The notes under the pieces: model-generated
The model's input: the letters and a program-made list of their open reading frames with translations, nothing else
Database searches by the model: none
Told to the model about the DNA's origin: nothing
Translations under genes and position numbers: made by a program
In this document: in pieces, positions 1 to 10,440 of the stretch
How the letters are laid out: each line of letters starts with the position of its first letter
Position numbering within the stretch: position 1 is the stretch's first letter
Assembly (NCBI GenBank): GCA_024220505.1
Contig: JAKZZE010000035.1
Coordinates: 124,001-188,000 of the forward strand
Length of the DNA stretch: 64,000 nucleotides
Origin: Rhizopus arrhizus
Lineage: Eukaryota > Mucoromycota > Mucoromycetes > Mucorales > Rhizopodaceae
Reading direction: 5' to 3'

Positions 1-25
1 TTGTTATTATTATTTACCTGACTCA

Positions 26-576
26 TTAGATCTCTTCAGCTGGTTCACCAGCACCAGTAGGAGAAGGTTGATCTTGAAGAGATGGGAGAGGTTCTTGAGG
101 GTCAACTTCATTCATTATGACATCCAGAAAGGATGTTTTGACCTTGGTGGCGGCTTGACGTGGAGGGCGGGACTTGTTTAAAAGGTCTTGGTATTGCTCC
201 TGAGTGATCCAAGACTTGTTGAGAAAGGAGCGCGCAACTGAGGGACGCACTTCAACGCGTACGTGATCCAAGGCACGAAGGAGAGAGGCGGTGTGAATTT
301 CACACATCTTGAGATGTCGTTCGTCATTTGTGAGATCAGCAAACTTGGAATCTCTAAGATTAGCAGCATCGCGAGGGTTGAACTCTTCCAGAGGCTTGAT
401 GCCTGCCTTGTTGAGTGTAGTCAAAGCATGGTCTACGTAGTCATTGTGAACCAAGATGGCGACTACACGGCTGGTGGGGTAATACAAGTGGAGAATCCGG
501 GAGTTCTCAAGGCGTAGCTTGGCTAGCTTAGCACGGGCATTACCGATGGACTCGCGGAAACGGCAAGGGAGGTATA
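26..576 (-). pseudogene. LINE-like ORF1 protein, C-terminal part
   Basis: This is the C-terminal half of a minus-strand reading frame that ends at a TAA at 26-28. The protein has a conserved block containing the residues PTSRVVAILVHNDYV, an alpha-helical region, and a proline/glutamate-rich tail. The frame stays open through 574. If the Tc1 element at 577-2215 and one copy of its TA duplication are removed, it runs without a break into the fragment at 2216-3001. I recognise the type as a gag-like ORF1 that precedes the endonuclease/RT ORF of Mucorales non-LTR retrotransposons. That recognition is from memory, and the RT would lie to the left of position 1, so it cannot be checked here. An alternative is a lineage-specific hypothetical gene. 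It is broken only by insertions, not by point mutations. Confidence 0.5.
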
Positions 577-2215
577 CAGTAGGTCAAAAAATTGCTGCAA
601 GGAATCCATTTTTCTCAATTTTTGTAGCGTACATCCTGCCACAATGGTACAAACTGCCTCTGTTTCCACATAGTAGATTTCCTACATGTCTTGAAAAATC
701 CGAAAGAGTTTAAGCCCTATTGGATAAGTATTGAAGGAAGTATGAGGCGCGCAATTTGAAAATTTGAAAAAACGAAAATTTGAACGCAATGAATTTATTT
801 ATTAATATTTAGTTGATCCTCCTTTTCTATTAATAACCTCTTGAATTCTTGCCGGCATGCTATCGATGTACCTTTGGCAAAGTTCTTTATCAAATCCATT
901 CCATGCTTTTTGTACTCGTTCCCAAAGCTCATCCGTATTCTTTGCTCTACGTTCGTAACAGCTGAGCTTTAACTTCAGCTGATGCCATACATGTTCTATT
1001 GGATTTAAGTCCGGACTCTGAGCTGGCCAATCGTTAATATAACTCTATTGGTGACTATTCAACCAGGCTACTGTAGATTTTATCTTGTGCTTTGGGTCAT
1101 TATCATGCTGAAAGTAAATGTAGGACCAGTCGGAATTATAGTGCTCCATAGTATCACGAAGCGTGGTGTTCAAATTATGCTGGTAAACATCCGAATAAAT
1201 GCTTCCATCGTAAATTTGGCAGTCATATCCTGGACTTCCGCATGTTATACAGCCTCACGTCATCAACTTGCTAGCTCTATGCTTGACTGTAAATTTCAGG
1301 TCACGATGTTGAAAAAGACCACTTGGCCTTTTCCAATAGTAGTTACCACCATCAGATCCCCATACATTGATCTCAGATTCATTAAAGAATACCGTTTATT
1401 GTCAGTCGTCTACTGTCTAATCCTGATGATCGTTGACACATTCTAACTGATGCTACATATGTGCTTTTGTCGGAAATAGCTTCTTTTTTTCTATTGAAAA
1501 ATGGAACTCCATTGATTTCAGTACCTTAATTGCTGACTGGTATGAGATATCATAGCCAAGTTCAGCCAGCTCCCGGCATACCTCTTTGGCAGTATTTGGA
1601 ACCCCTTTAACGAATTTTCTTTTGCTTAACCGCTTCGTCACTTTGGAGTTTATTGTAGGTCTACCACCAGTATTTATTGTCCTGTTTAAAAACAACCTTC
1701 TAAAGTAACTACTAACAGTTGATTTATGTACTCCAGTCTCCTTAGCAATAGCGTACGCTGATGTGGGCTCAGTTAATGCTTGTTTGAGATTGTTTACTTT
1801 CTCGTTTGATAGTCGTTTAGGCATGTGGTTGATGATAGGGTAAAAAAGATAAATAGTGCAAGCAAGACAATTTAAAATTTAAAATAAAGGAATTGCAAGC
1901 GTCTTTATATACTGCTAACATTCTTACGATGTCAAGGATGTGAATTCATACGATAACAATCGGCTGGGTCGTATTAAAATTCGTTATTCCAAACATATGT
2001 AAACAAGTAAAAAATGCCAGATGTTTATAACATTCCCTTTAACTATATCAAATTCCGCCAATAACCATTGTCCATATCAGATAATCGACGAATAAATGCC
2101 CTTTCTAGTGAGGTACAAACGATCAAAGTTTGAGATAGTTTGGTGCAGTATCCATAGACAACCAGCTGTAAAACCGGTATTTTGCAATTCCTTGCAGCAA
2201 TTTTTTGACCTACTG
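577..2215 (-). mobile_element. Tc1/mariner element T1 (inactive)
   Basis: A 1.64-kb element starts with CAGTAGGTCAAAAAATTGC and ends with the exact reverse complement. The terminal inverted repeats match for about 29 bp, and TA duplications flank it at 575-576 and 2216-2217. It lies inside the LINE-like ORF1, and its removal restores that frame. The inside holds a degraded minus-strand Tc1 transposase. The ends look usable, so it could in principle be moved in trans. Confidence 0.9.
809..1824 (-). pseudogene. Tc1-type transposase pseudogene of T1
   Basis: The first 123 codons, from an ATG at 1824, are clean. They encode a paired-like helix-turn-helix DNA-binding domain with ANNXXP-like features, including TSAYAIAKETGVHKSTVSSY. 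After the residues KAHM the frame meets a TAG, then further stops where the family normally has Trp (positions equivalent to DWTVDDWKK). Recognisable pieces follow, such as an NVWGSDG motif, and the C-terminus ends in a RKGGST-like motif at 809-850. Several stops look like TGG changed to TGA or TAG. No active enzyme is possible. Length and ends match a normal transposase of about 340 residues. Confidence 0.85.
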
Positions 2216-3001
2216 TATGTATTGGTACCCATGGGTACCGGAGACAGGAGTGAACGTACGTGCCACCACTTGAAGTTGTCTGGTGGACAACACCTTGCGG
2301 GGGCGAGTGGTGGGAGGCTTGTGCGCAGGAGGAGCGGTTTTCTTTCCCTTTAAAGCAGCTGCCTTATAGGGAGCAGGAGTAGCCATGGGTTGAGGAGGAG
2401 GACAAGGAGTCGATTTCCACTTTGAGGCCTCAGTGCCAGCGCTAGGCTTGGGCTGTTGTTGTGGCTGTTGGGCTTGAGGGGCCTCAAGTTCAGCAATACG
2501 GGCCTGAGCTACCTTGAGCTCCTCTCGAAGGCGTTGGTTCTCTTGGACCAAAGACTCCACATGAAGAAGCCTGGCTTGGAAGGGCCGGAACCAATCCGGG
2601 ACGGAAGAAGGTAAACCAAAATCAAGTGGTTGGTCCACTGTGAGCACGGGAGTCTGGTGGGTAGGCTGTTGGGTGTGCCCAAAGTCAAGAGTTGCTTGAG
2701 GATTCATGATAAAGTCGATATTATGTGACTTTATCTTGCGATTGGGACGGCTCACTTGGTCAAGGGGTTGAAGTTGTGGTGAGCGGTCGGAGAGGGTGCG
2801 CTTAGTAGAGGCGGTGGAGGAGGAGGAGGAAATAGGTTCCTGGTTACTGATTTTGCTGTGGGTTGTAGTTTCTTCTTGAATCTTTGAAACTGGATTACTT
2901 GATGAGGTTTGAATTGAAGAAGGTGTGGTAAGTGGAATAATGTTGTTTCTTGATGGATGTATCGAACTAATGACGGATTGATAGGTTTTCTTTAGAGAAG
3001 T
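2216..3001 (-). pseudogene. LINE-like ORF1 protein, N-terminal part
   Basis: This minus-strand open frame encodes a Ser/Thr/Pro-rich N-terminus, then a short coiled-coil heptad region with the residues LVQENQRLREELKVAQARI, a Gln/Pro-rich linker, and a conserved segment ending in ARTFTPVSGTHGYQYI at the Tc1 insertion point. The coiled coil followed by a basic C-terminal domain fits ORF1 proteins of LINE elements, which bind RNA. The frame has no ATG start. It stops abruptly at 3001, where the first CACTG element begins, so the true 5' end was displaced by that insertion. A GTG at 3002-3004 belongs to the element terminus and is not a plausible start. Confidence 0.5.
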
Positions 3002-3273
3002 CACTGCAAATAATTGGAGATATTAAACGTAGTTTTTTAGCATAAATGAGCGCAACAACGCGAAGTTTAACGCAACTCCACGGAATTTTATTGCTCTTTT
3101 AAACGATTTTCGATGCAGTTCAGTAATCGTTAAATAACTTTTACGCAAGCAAGAGGATGTCATTTAGTGTTCTTTTACCAAACCATTTTTTACGTTTCAA
3201 TTAATACTAGTCAACGTTTGGGCAACGAATGATACGTTTTAAAACATTACTTTATATGTCTTTTTGTTCTTTT

Positions 3274-3500
3274 ATCGACCGCTCATATTGCCTTATATAC
3301 TTCTTCATCGAACACTCCTATTGCCTTATATACTTCTTTATTGACCACTCCTATTGCCTTATATACTTCTTTATTGACCACTCATATTGCCTTATATATT
3401 TCTTTATGAACCACTCATATTGCTTTATATACTTCTTTATGAACCACTTATATAGCTTATATACTTCTTTATTGACCATTCATATTGCAATAAATATTGC
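3274..3500. repeat. 33-bp subterminal tandem repeats of element A
   Basis: About seven imperfect units of about 33 bp, each built on CACTCATATTGCCTTATATA followed by CTTCTTTATTGAC. Shorter versions occur at the same distance from the left end in B, C and D. In plant CACTA elements such subterminal repeats bind the accessory TnpA protein. That role here is inference. The repeat happens to be open in one frame, giving a spurious Tyr/Phe-rich ORF. Confidence 0.85.
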
Positions 3501-3715
3501 TTTATATATACAAAAAAATAGGGATTTGGTTTATAAAAAATAGCTTTTTTTTTTATTTAAATAAAATAATAATAACAATACATAGTATTTCTTTGCTTGT
3601 AGCGTTTTAAAAGTGTACTTGACTTACCTAATGTCACCAGAATAGCAGCATCTAATCTAAAAATACATCAACTAGTCTCGTGGAACTCAAAAAGTTCTCA
3701 AAAGAAAAAAAAAAG

Positions 3716-3750
<35 letters not shown>

Positions 3751-4825
3751 CCAAGCTCAAGGATTCAGAGACACAAGGATTCAAGAATTCAAGGACTTGG
3801 GCACTCAAAGCAAAAGAAAAGACATCAGTACTTAAGAACCAAAGCGAAAATTAGGAAAGAAACAGAAAGAGGCCAAAGCAGAGCAGCATTCATCTATAAC
3901 AATTATTAGCTATCGTGTATATGTAGTAAAAGTAATAGTACCTTTCTTTAGATAGACTATGGGAAGAAAACTAGCTAAGCGTATACTCACAAGTAAAAAA
4001 AGCAGCAGACATCTATATAATTATTAGCTTTGAGTATATATAATAAAAGTGATAGTACCTTTCTTTAGATGGGCTAAGAGAAAAAACCTTGCTAAGCTTT
4101 ACCAACAAGTAAAAAAAAAAAAAAAAAAAAAAAAAAGGGAAGCAGTACTCCTCATATAATAATTATTAGTTATCAAGTATATATTAAAAGTAATAGCACC
4201 TTGCTTTAGGTGGACCATGAGAAAAAAAAAAGAAAAGAGAAAAAAAGACAGCAGCCAAGCTTATACTAACAAGCAAAAGAAGAAGCAACTATAATCCTGG
4301 AAAAAGACTTTATAAAGACCATTTAAACCATAATGAAAGCAGCCGATACATCTTTACTACAGTAAAAGCACCATTAGAGCTGGAATAGAATATATAATAT
4401 TAAGAACTTACCTTTTATAAAAAGAAAAAAAAAAAAAGAAAAGTGCTTTTTGTAGCCTTATTTTACCCAATGTTACACTTATTCAATGTCTATCCATATT
4501 AGAAATCAAAAACTGTTGCTTTTCATATAGTTTACATTTAATGGTATCCCAAAAGATAACTAATACATGCTTGAGTAAGTTTTATTACTTGAATGCAATA
4601 TGTTTAGGAGGAAGGTTATTATTTTATTTTATTTTATTTTTTACTGAAATAAAAAAAAGTCGGTATCTTAACAAATATAGCAGTAAAACAATATCTTTTT
4701 TTTCTCCTTGTTTTGTTTCATGGAATACACTAGATGCCAAAGGCACAAAACAAAAAAAAGGGAAAGCTCAAGCACTGGTCAAATGTAAGCTTATAAAAAT
4801 AATAATAACAACCAAGTCTAATGTC

Positions 4826-4870
<45 letters not shown>

Positions 4871-5028
4871 TTAGGAATCCTAATGGGTCACATTCGGATG
4901 ACGAACATGAGCCACATGAGCAAAGTTGTTCGTTTTAACACGATAAAACTATAAGAATATCAAACTTATATTGTGCTTGTTGTTGAAAGTTTTTTTTTTG
5001 ATAAAGGAAGTTGGCAATGTTAACATCT

Positions 5029-5049
5029 CTAATGGCTAATGGCTAATGG
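5029..5049. repeat. CTAATGG right subterminal repeats of element A
   Basis: Three perfect tandem copies of the 7-mer CTAATGG lie about 860 bp inside the right end of the element. The same array, with differing copy number, occurs in B (7695-7708), C, D and E. Confidence 0.85.
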
Positions 5050-5911
5050 CAAATTACACCCATGTGCAAACATAAAGTAAGTAATGAACTAGTATAAGCT
5101 TAAAACATATAATCTTTTTATTGTATGTCATGAAAAATAATAAAGCAATCTATTTACTTGAAAAACAAAAAAACTGTTCATGTATCTATTAATTATAATT
5201 GCCTTGTAACAAGATGTTAACAAAGCTTCTTTTTTTTTTATTCTTTTTAGAATATACACGTATTCTTTGTTATAATGTAAAAGCATTTGTATTTTTATAA
5301 AACATGTTTACTGTTAGGTTATTGTTTTAATTTGAATAAGGAACCTTTTATTGCTATGCTCTTTTTTTTTTTTTTTTTTTTTTACTAGGTCTTTTTTTTA
5401 ACTTTGTCTTTTTTTTTTTTAATTTTAATTTTCCAGCTTCTTTTTTTTCCCAAACGCAACTATTTTGTTAAGTTCTGTTACACGCTTCAAATGAACTAAG
5501 CTAAAGATCATAGACTGCCTCCTAATATGTATTCTTTTGATCAAATAATCACAATGTGTTTTTGTTTTCCGCATTTTTGCCCTCAAAAATAAAAAAAAAG
5601 AAAATATCGGTCTTTCAACGATAGAGGAGAACAGGCTTTCCAAAAAGAGACTATTTGAAAAAAAAAAGACACTTTTTTAAAACATGAATAACTCTATGAA
5701 TACTTACCCCACAAAAAAAAATAATAAAATTATTAAATTTCTTTATTTTTTTCGCACCTAAATCTTTTTTCAAAATTCAAAAAGGTGCAATACAGAGCAT
5801 TTTAATTTTTTTCGTTATTCAATGTTGTTCAAATCGTTGAAATTTTGATGTTAGAAATGACTGCAAATGACTGATAAACGCTGATAAATCACCAATTATT
5901 TGCAGTGTGCG

Positions 5912-8559
5912 CACTGCAAATAATAGTGCAAATTCGTTACCTGATTGACTAGCAACCTTGCGAAATAATTTACATTCGTGTACAATCAGGTAAGAGATTT
6001 ATCCACGCACAGCCTTCTGTCTCTGCCACAAATCGTGTAAGTTATTGTTCGCCCTTTGGTTATGTGATGGTACAAGATTTGTGGCCAACACAGGAGACTG
6101 TTGGGAGACTTTTTCGTTAACTGATCTTGCAAGATGGATCTTTCATCAGTTACGTTGTGGCTCTTGTTTATTATCAATTTGATATCTAATGGTGCTTGGC
6201 AACCAATCACGCTTTGTAAAACACTACTTTATTGTCTTTTTGCTCTTTTATAAACCACTCATATTGCCTATATACTTCTTTATGAACCACTTATATTGCT
6301 TTATATACTTCTTATCGACCATTCATATTGCAATAAATATTGCTTTATATACACAAAAAAATAGGGATTTTGTTTATAAAAAATAGCTTTTTTTTATTTG
6401 AATAAAATAATAATAACAAAATATGATATTTCTTTGCTTGTAGCGTTTTAAAAGTGTACTTGACTTACCTAATGTCACCAGAACAGCAGCATTTAATCTA
6501 AAAATACATCAATTAGTCTCGTGGAACTCAAAAAGTTCTCAAAAGAAAAAAGAAAAAAAAAAGCCAAGCTCAAGGATTCAAAGACACAAGGATTCAAGGA
6601 TTCAAGGACTTGAGCACTCAAAGCAAAAGAAAAGACATCAGTACTTAAGAACCAAAGTAAAAACAAGGAAAGAAACAGAAAGAGGCCAAAGCAAAGCAGC
6701 ATTCATCTATAACATTTATTAGCTATCGTGTATATGTAGTAAAAGCAATAGTACCTTTCTTTAGATAGACCATGGGAAGTAAACTAGCTAAGCGTATACT
6801 CACAAGTAAAAAAAGCAGCACACATCTATAATAATTATTAGCTATTGAGTGTATGTAGTAAAAGTAATAGTACCTTGCTTTAGATGGACCATGAAAAAAA
6901 AAAAGAAAAGAAAAAAAGAAACTACTCAAGCTTATATCAACAAGGAAAAGAAGAAGCAATGATAATCCTGGGAAAAAGACTTTATAAAGACCATTCAAAC
7001 CATAAAGAAAGCAGCCGATACATCTTTACTACAGTAAAAGCACCATTAGAGCTGGAATAGAATATATATAATATTAAGAACTTACCTTTTATAAAAAAAG
7101 AGAAGAAAAAAAAAGAAAAAAAAAAAAAACAGAAGTGCGTTTTTTGTAGCCTTATTTTACCAATGTTACACTTATTCAATGTCTATCCATATTAGAAATC
7201 AAAAACTGTTGCTTTTCATATAGTTTACATTTAATGGTATCCCAAAAGGTAACTGATACATTACTTGAACAAGGTTTATTACTTGAATGCAATATGTTTA
7301 GCATGAAGGGTATTATTTATTTTATTTTTTACTTGAAATAAAAAAAAAGTCGGTATCTTAACAAATTATAGCAGTAAAACAATATCTTTTTTTTTTTTCT
7401 CCCTTGTTTTGTTTCATGGAATACACTAGATGACAAAGGTACAAAAGATAAAAAAGAATGCTCAAGTATTGATCATATGTAAGTTTATAAAAAAAATAAT
7501 AGCAACCAGTCTAATGTCGGTCTTTTTTTTTTAAATTAGGAATTCCTAATGGGACACATTCGGATGATGAACATGAGCCTCATGAGCAAAGTTATTCTTT
7601 CCAACACGATAAAAATATAAGAATATCAAACTTATATTGTTGCTTGTTGTTGAAAAGCCCTTTTTGATAAAGGAAGTTGGCAATGTTAACATCTCTAATG
7701 GCTAATGGCTAATTGCAAATTACACCCATGTGCAAACATAAAGTAAGTAATGAACCAATATAGCTTAAAAATATATATTCTCTTGTATTATTTGTCATAA
7801 AAAATAATAAAGCAATCTATTTACTTGAAACACAAAAACTTTTGCTTGTATTTGTTAATTATAACTGCCTTGTAATAAAATTTGAGCAGAGCTTCTTTAT
7901 TTTTTTATTCTTTTTAGAATATACATGTATCCTTTTGTTATAATGCAAGAACATTTGCATTTCTATAAAGTATATTTGCTGTTAAATTATTGTTTTCATT
8001 TGAATAAGGAATCTTTTATTGCTATATTCTTTTTTTTTTTTTACTCAGTCTTTTTCTTTAACTTTGTCTTTTTTTTTTTTACTTTTAATTTTTCAGCTTC
8101 TTTTTTTTTTTTTTCCCAAACGCAACTATTTTGTTACGTTCTGTTACACGCTTCAAATGAACTAAGCTAAAGATCACAGACTGCCTTCCAAATATGTATT
8201 CTTTTGATCAAAATAATCACATTGTGCTTTTGTTTTCCGCATTTTGTCCTCAAAAACAAAAAAAGAAAATATCGGCCTTTAAACAATGGAGAGAAATACG
8301 CTTTCCAAAAAAAGATCATTTGTAAAAAAAGACATTTTTTTAAAAATGTGAATAACTCCATGAATATTTACCCTACAAATAAAATAATAACATCGTTAAA
8401 TTTCTTTATTTTTTTCGTATCTAAATCTTTTTTCAAAATTCGAAAATGATCAATACAGCAAGATTTAATTTTTTTCAGGAAAAAAAATAACAATCCGTTA
8501 CCCAAAAGAAGAGCAATCTTGCGCAATCCGGTACCTAATTGGAACGATTATTTGCAGTG
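5912..8559. mobile_element. CACTG element B, non-autonomous, TSD GCG
   Basis: The 2.65-kb element has termini CACTGCAAATAAT and ATTATTTGCAGTG, and it is flanked on both sides by GCG (5909-5911 and 8560-8562). A 3-bp duplication is what CACTA elements make. The left about 370 bp is nearly the same as in C, including a 74-codon open frame on minus that I regard as fortuitous. The last about 60 bp is the same as in C and E. The 33-bp units at 6247-6335 and two CTAATGG units at 7695-7708 mark its subterminal zones. No gene is present. It is a deletion derivative of the C type. Confidence 0.88.
6247..6335. repeat. 33-bp subterminal repeats of element B
   Basis: About three units with the same CACTCATATTGCC / TATATACTTCTTTA core as in element A, at the same distance from the left terminus. 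Confidence 0.75.
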
Positions 8560-8900
8560 GCGGGCACTGCAAATAATAGTGTAAATTGGGTAACAAATCG
8601 TTTACCAATCTTGTGAAATAATTTACAATCGTGTACAATCAGGTAAGAGATTTATCCACGCACAGCCTCCTGTCTCTGCCACAAATCGTGTAAGTTATTG
8701 TTTGCCCTTTGGTTAATTGATGGTTCAAGATTTGTGGCCAACACAGGAGACTGTTGGGAGACTTTTTCGTTAACTGATCTTGCAAGATGGATCTTTCATC
8801 AGTTACGTTGTGGCTCTTGTTTATTATCAATTTGACATCTAATGGTGCTTGGTAACCAATCACGCTTTGTAAATCATTACTTTATTTGTCTTTTCGCTCT

Positions 8901-9021
8901 TTTATAAACCACTCATGTTGCCTTATATACTTCTTTATTGACCACTCATATTGCATTATATACTTCTTTATGAACCACTTATATAGCTTTATATACTTCT
9001 TTATTGACCATTCATATTGCA
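8901..9021. repeat. 33-bp subterminal repeats of element C
   Basis: Three to four units of the same 33-bp repeat seen in A, with the core CATATTGC-TTATATACTTCTTTATTG. They lie about 340-460 bp inside the left terminus. Confidence 0.8.
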
Positions 9022-10282
9022 ATAAATATTGCTTTATATACACAAAAAAATAGGGATTTTGTTTATAAAAAATAGCTTTTTTTTTTATTTGAATAAAATA
9101 ATAATAACAATACATAGTATTTCTTTGCTTGTAGCGTTTTAAAAGTGTACTTGACTTACCTAATGTCACCAGAATAGCAGCATCTAATCTAAAAATACAT
9201 CAATTAGCCTCGTGGAACTCAAAAAGTTCTCAAAAGAAAAAAAAAAAAAGAAAAAAAGAAAAAAAGAAAAAAAGAAAAAAAAAAAGCCAAGCTCGAGGAT
9301 TCAAAGACACAAGGATTCAAAGACTTGGGTACTCAAAGCAAAAGAAAAGACATCAGTACTTAAGAACCAAAGCAAAGGCAGAAAAGAGATAGAAAAGGCC
9401 AAAGCAAAGCAGCATTCATCTATAATAGTTATTAGCTATCGTGTATATATAATAAAAGTAATAGTACCTTTCTTTAGATAGACCATGGGAAGAAAACTAG
9501 CTAAGCGTATACAAACGACTAAAAAAGCAGCAGACATCTGTAATATTTATTAGCTATTGAGTATATGTAGCAAAAATAATAGCACCTTGCTTTAGATGGG
9601 CTAAGAGAAAAACCTTGCTAAGCTTTACCAACAAGTAAAAAAAAAAAAAAAAGGGAAGCAGTAAGCATCTATAATAATTATTAGTTATTGAGTATATAGT
9701 AAAAGTAATAGTACCTTGCTTTAGATGGATCATGAGATAAAAAAAAAAAAAGAAAAAAAAGCATCAGCCAAGCTTATACTAACAAGTAAAAGAAGCAATG
9801 ATAATCATGGGAGAGACTTTATAAAGACCATTTAAAACATCACGAAAGGAACAAACACAACTTTACTAAAAAAAAAATACCATAAGAATAGAAATAGAAT
9901 ATATATAATGTTAAGAACTTACCTTTTAGAAAGAATGTTTTGTTTAAAAAAAAAAAGAAAAAAAAAAAAAAGGAAAAAAAAAAAGTACTTTTTTTATAGC
10001 CTCATTTTACCAGTGTTACAGTTATCCACTATCGATTAAAAATAAGTCTTCTTTAATACTGTTTAACTATTGAAACATTCAGAGAGGCTATTCATAAACA
10101 GTTTAAACTTTCTCTTCTTTTTTTTTTTTTATTTAAATGTAATATCTTTAACTCCAAAGGCTTTTTTTTCTTCGCTTTTTTTGTAGAACAAACAAAAGTA
10201 TCATCTTGTTTTGTGTTCATCTTCAATTTATTTTGTACTTATGTTTTTTTTTTTTTCTTCCATATATAATTTGTTTTAAAAA

Positions 10283-10394
10283 ATGTCTCGTCGTGCTGCC
10301 ACCCCCATCAACGTTCCCAGCAATGCTCCCAAGAGAGCAAGAATTTCCATGAGCATTGCTGGATCATCATCCACCGTTGTTCCTGTTTCTGCTG

Positions 10395-10440
<46 letters not shown>

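Larger units (their letters stand above)
3002..5907. mobile_element. CACTG element A, non-autonomous CACTA-like
   Basis: The 2.9-kb element starts CACTGCAAATAATTGG and ends with its reverse complement CCAATTATTTGCAGTG, a 16-bp terminal inverted repeat. CACT ends are the hallmark of the CACTA/EnSpm superfamily. It has no credible gene. Its outer parts match the outer parts of the complete elements C and D: the left 33-bp repeats, the right CTAATGG units, and a stretch around 4680-4740 that lies upstream of the transposase in C. It therefore looks like an internal-deletion derivative. The flanks (AGT on the left, TGC on the right) do not form a target duplication, so its insertion history is unclear. 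Homopurine and poly-T/A runs fill the centre. Confidence 0.75.

Noticed and set aside
1048..1446. A 132-codon plus-strand frame inside T1
   Set aside because: It is antisense to the transposase pseudogene, with no recognisable domain.
3229..3543. A 104-codon Tyr/Phe-rich open frame over the 33-bp repeats
   Set aside because: It simply reads through the repeat, whose unit is a multiple of three. There is no conserved frame in B, C or D.
4541..5643. Small frames in elements A and B around poly-T and poly-A runs
   Set aside because: Low-complexity Phe/Lys text spanning homopolymers; none is conserved between A and B beyond the DNA similarity.
3002..5907. A 3-bp target duplication for element A (and for C)
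   Set aside because: The flanks are AGT/TGC for A and GGG/GTG for C, so no duplication can be claimed, unlike B (GCG) and D (TGG).
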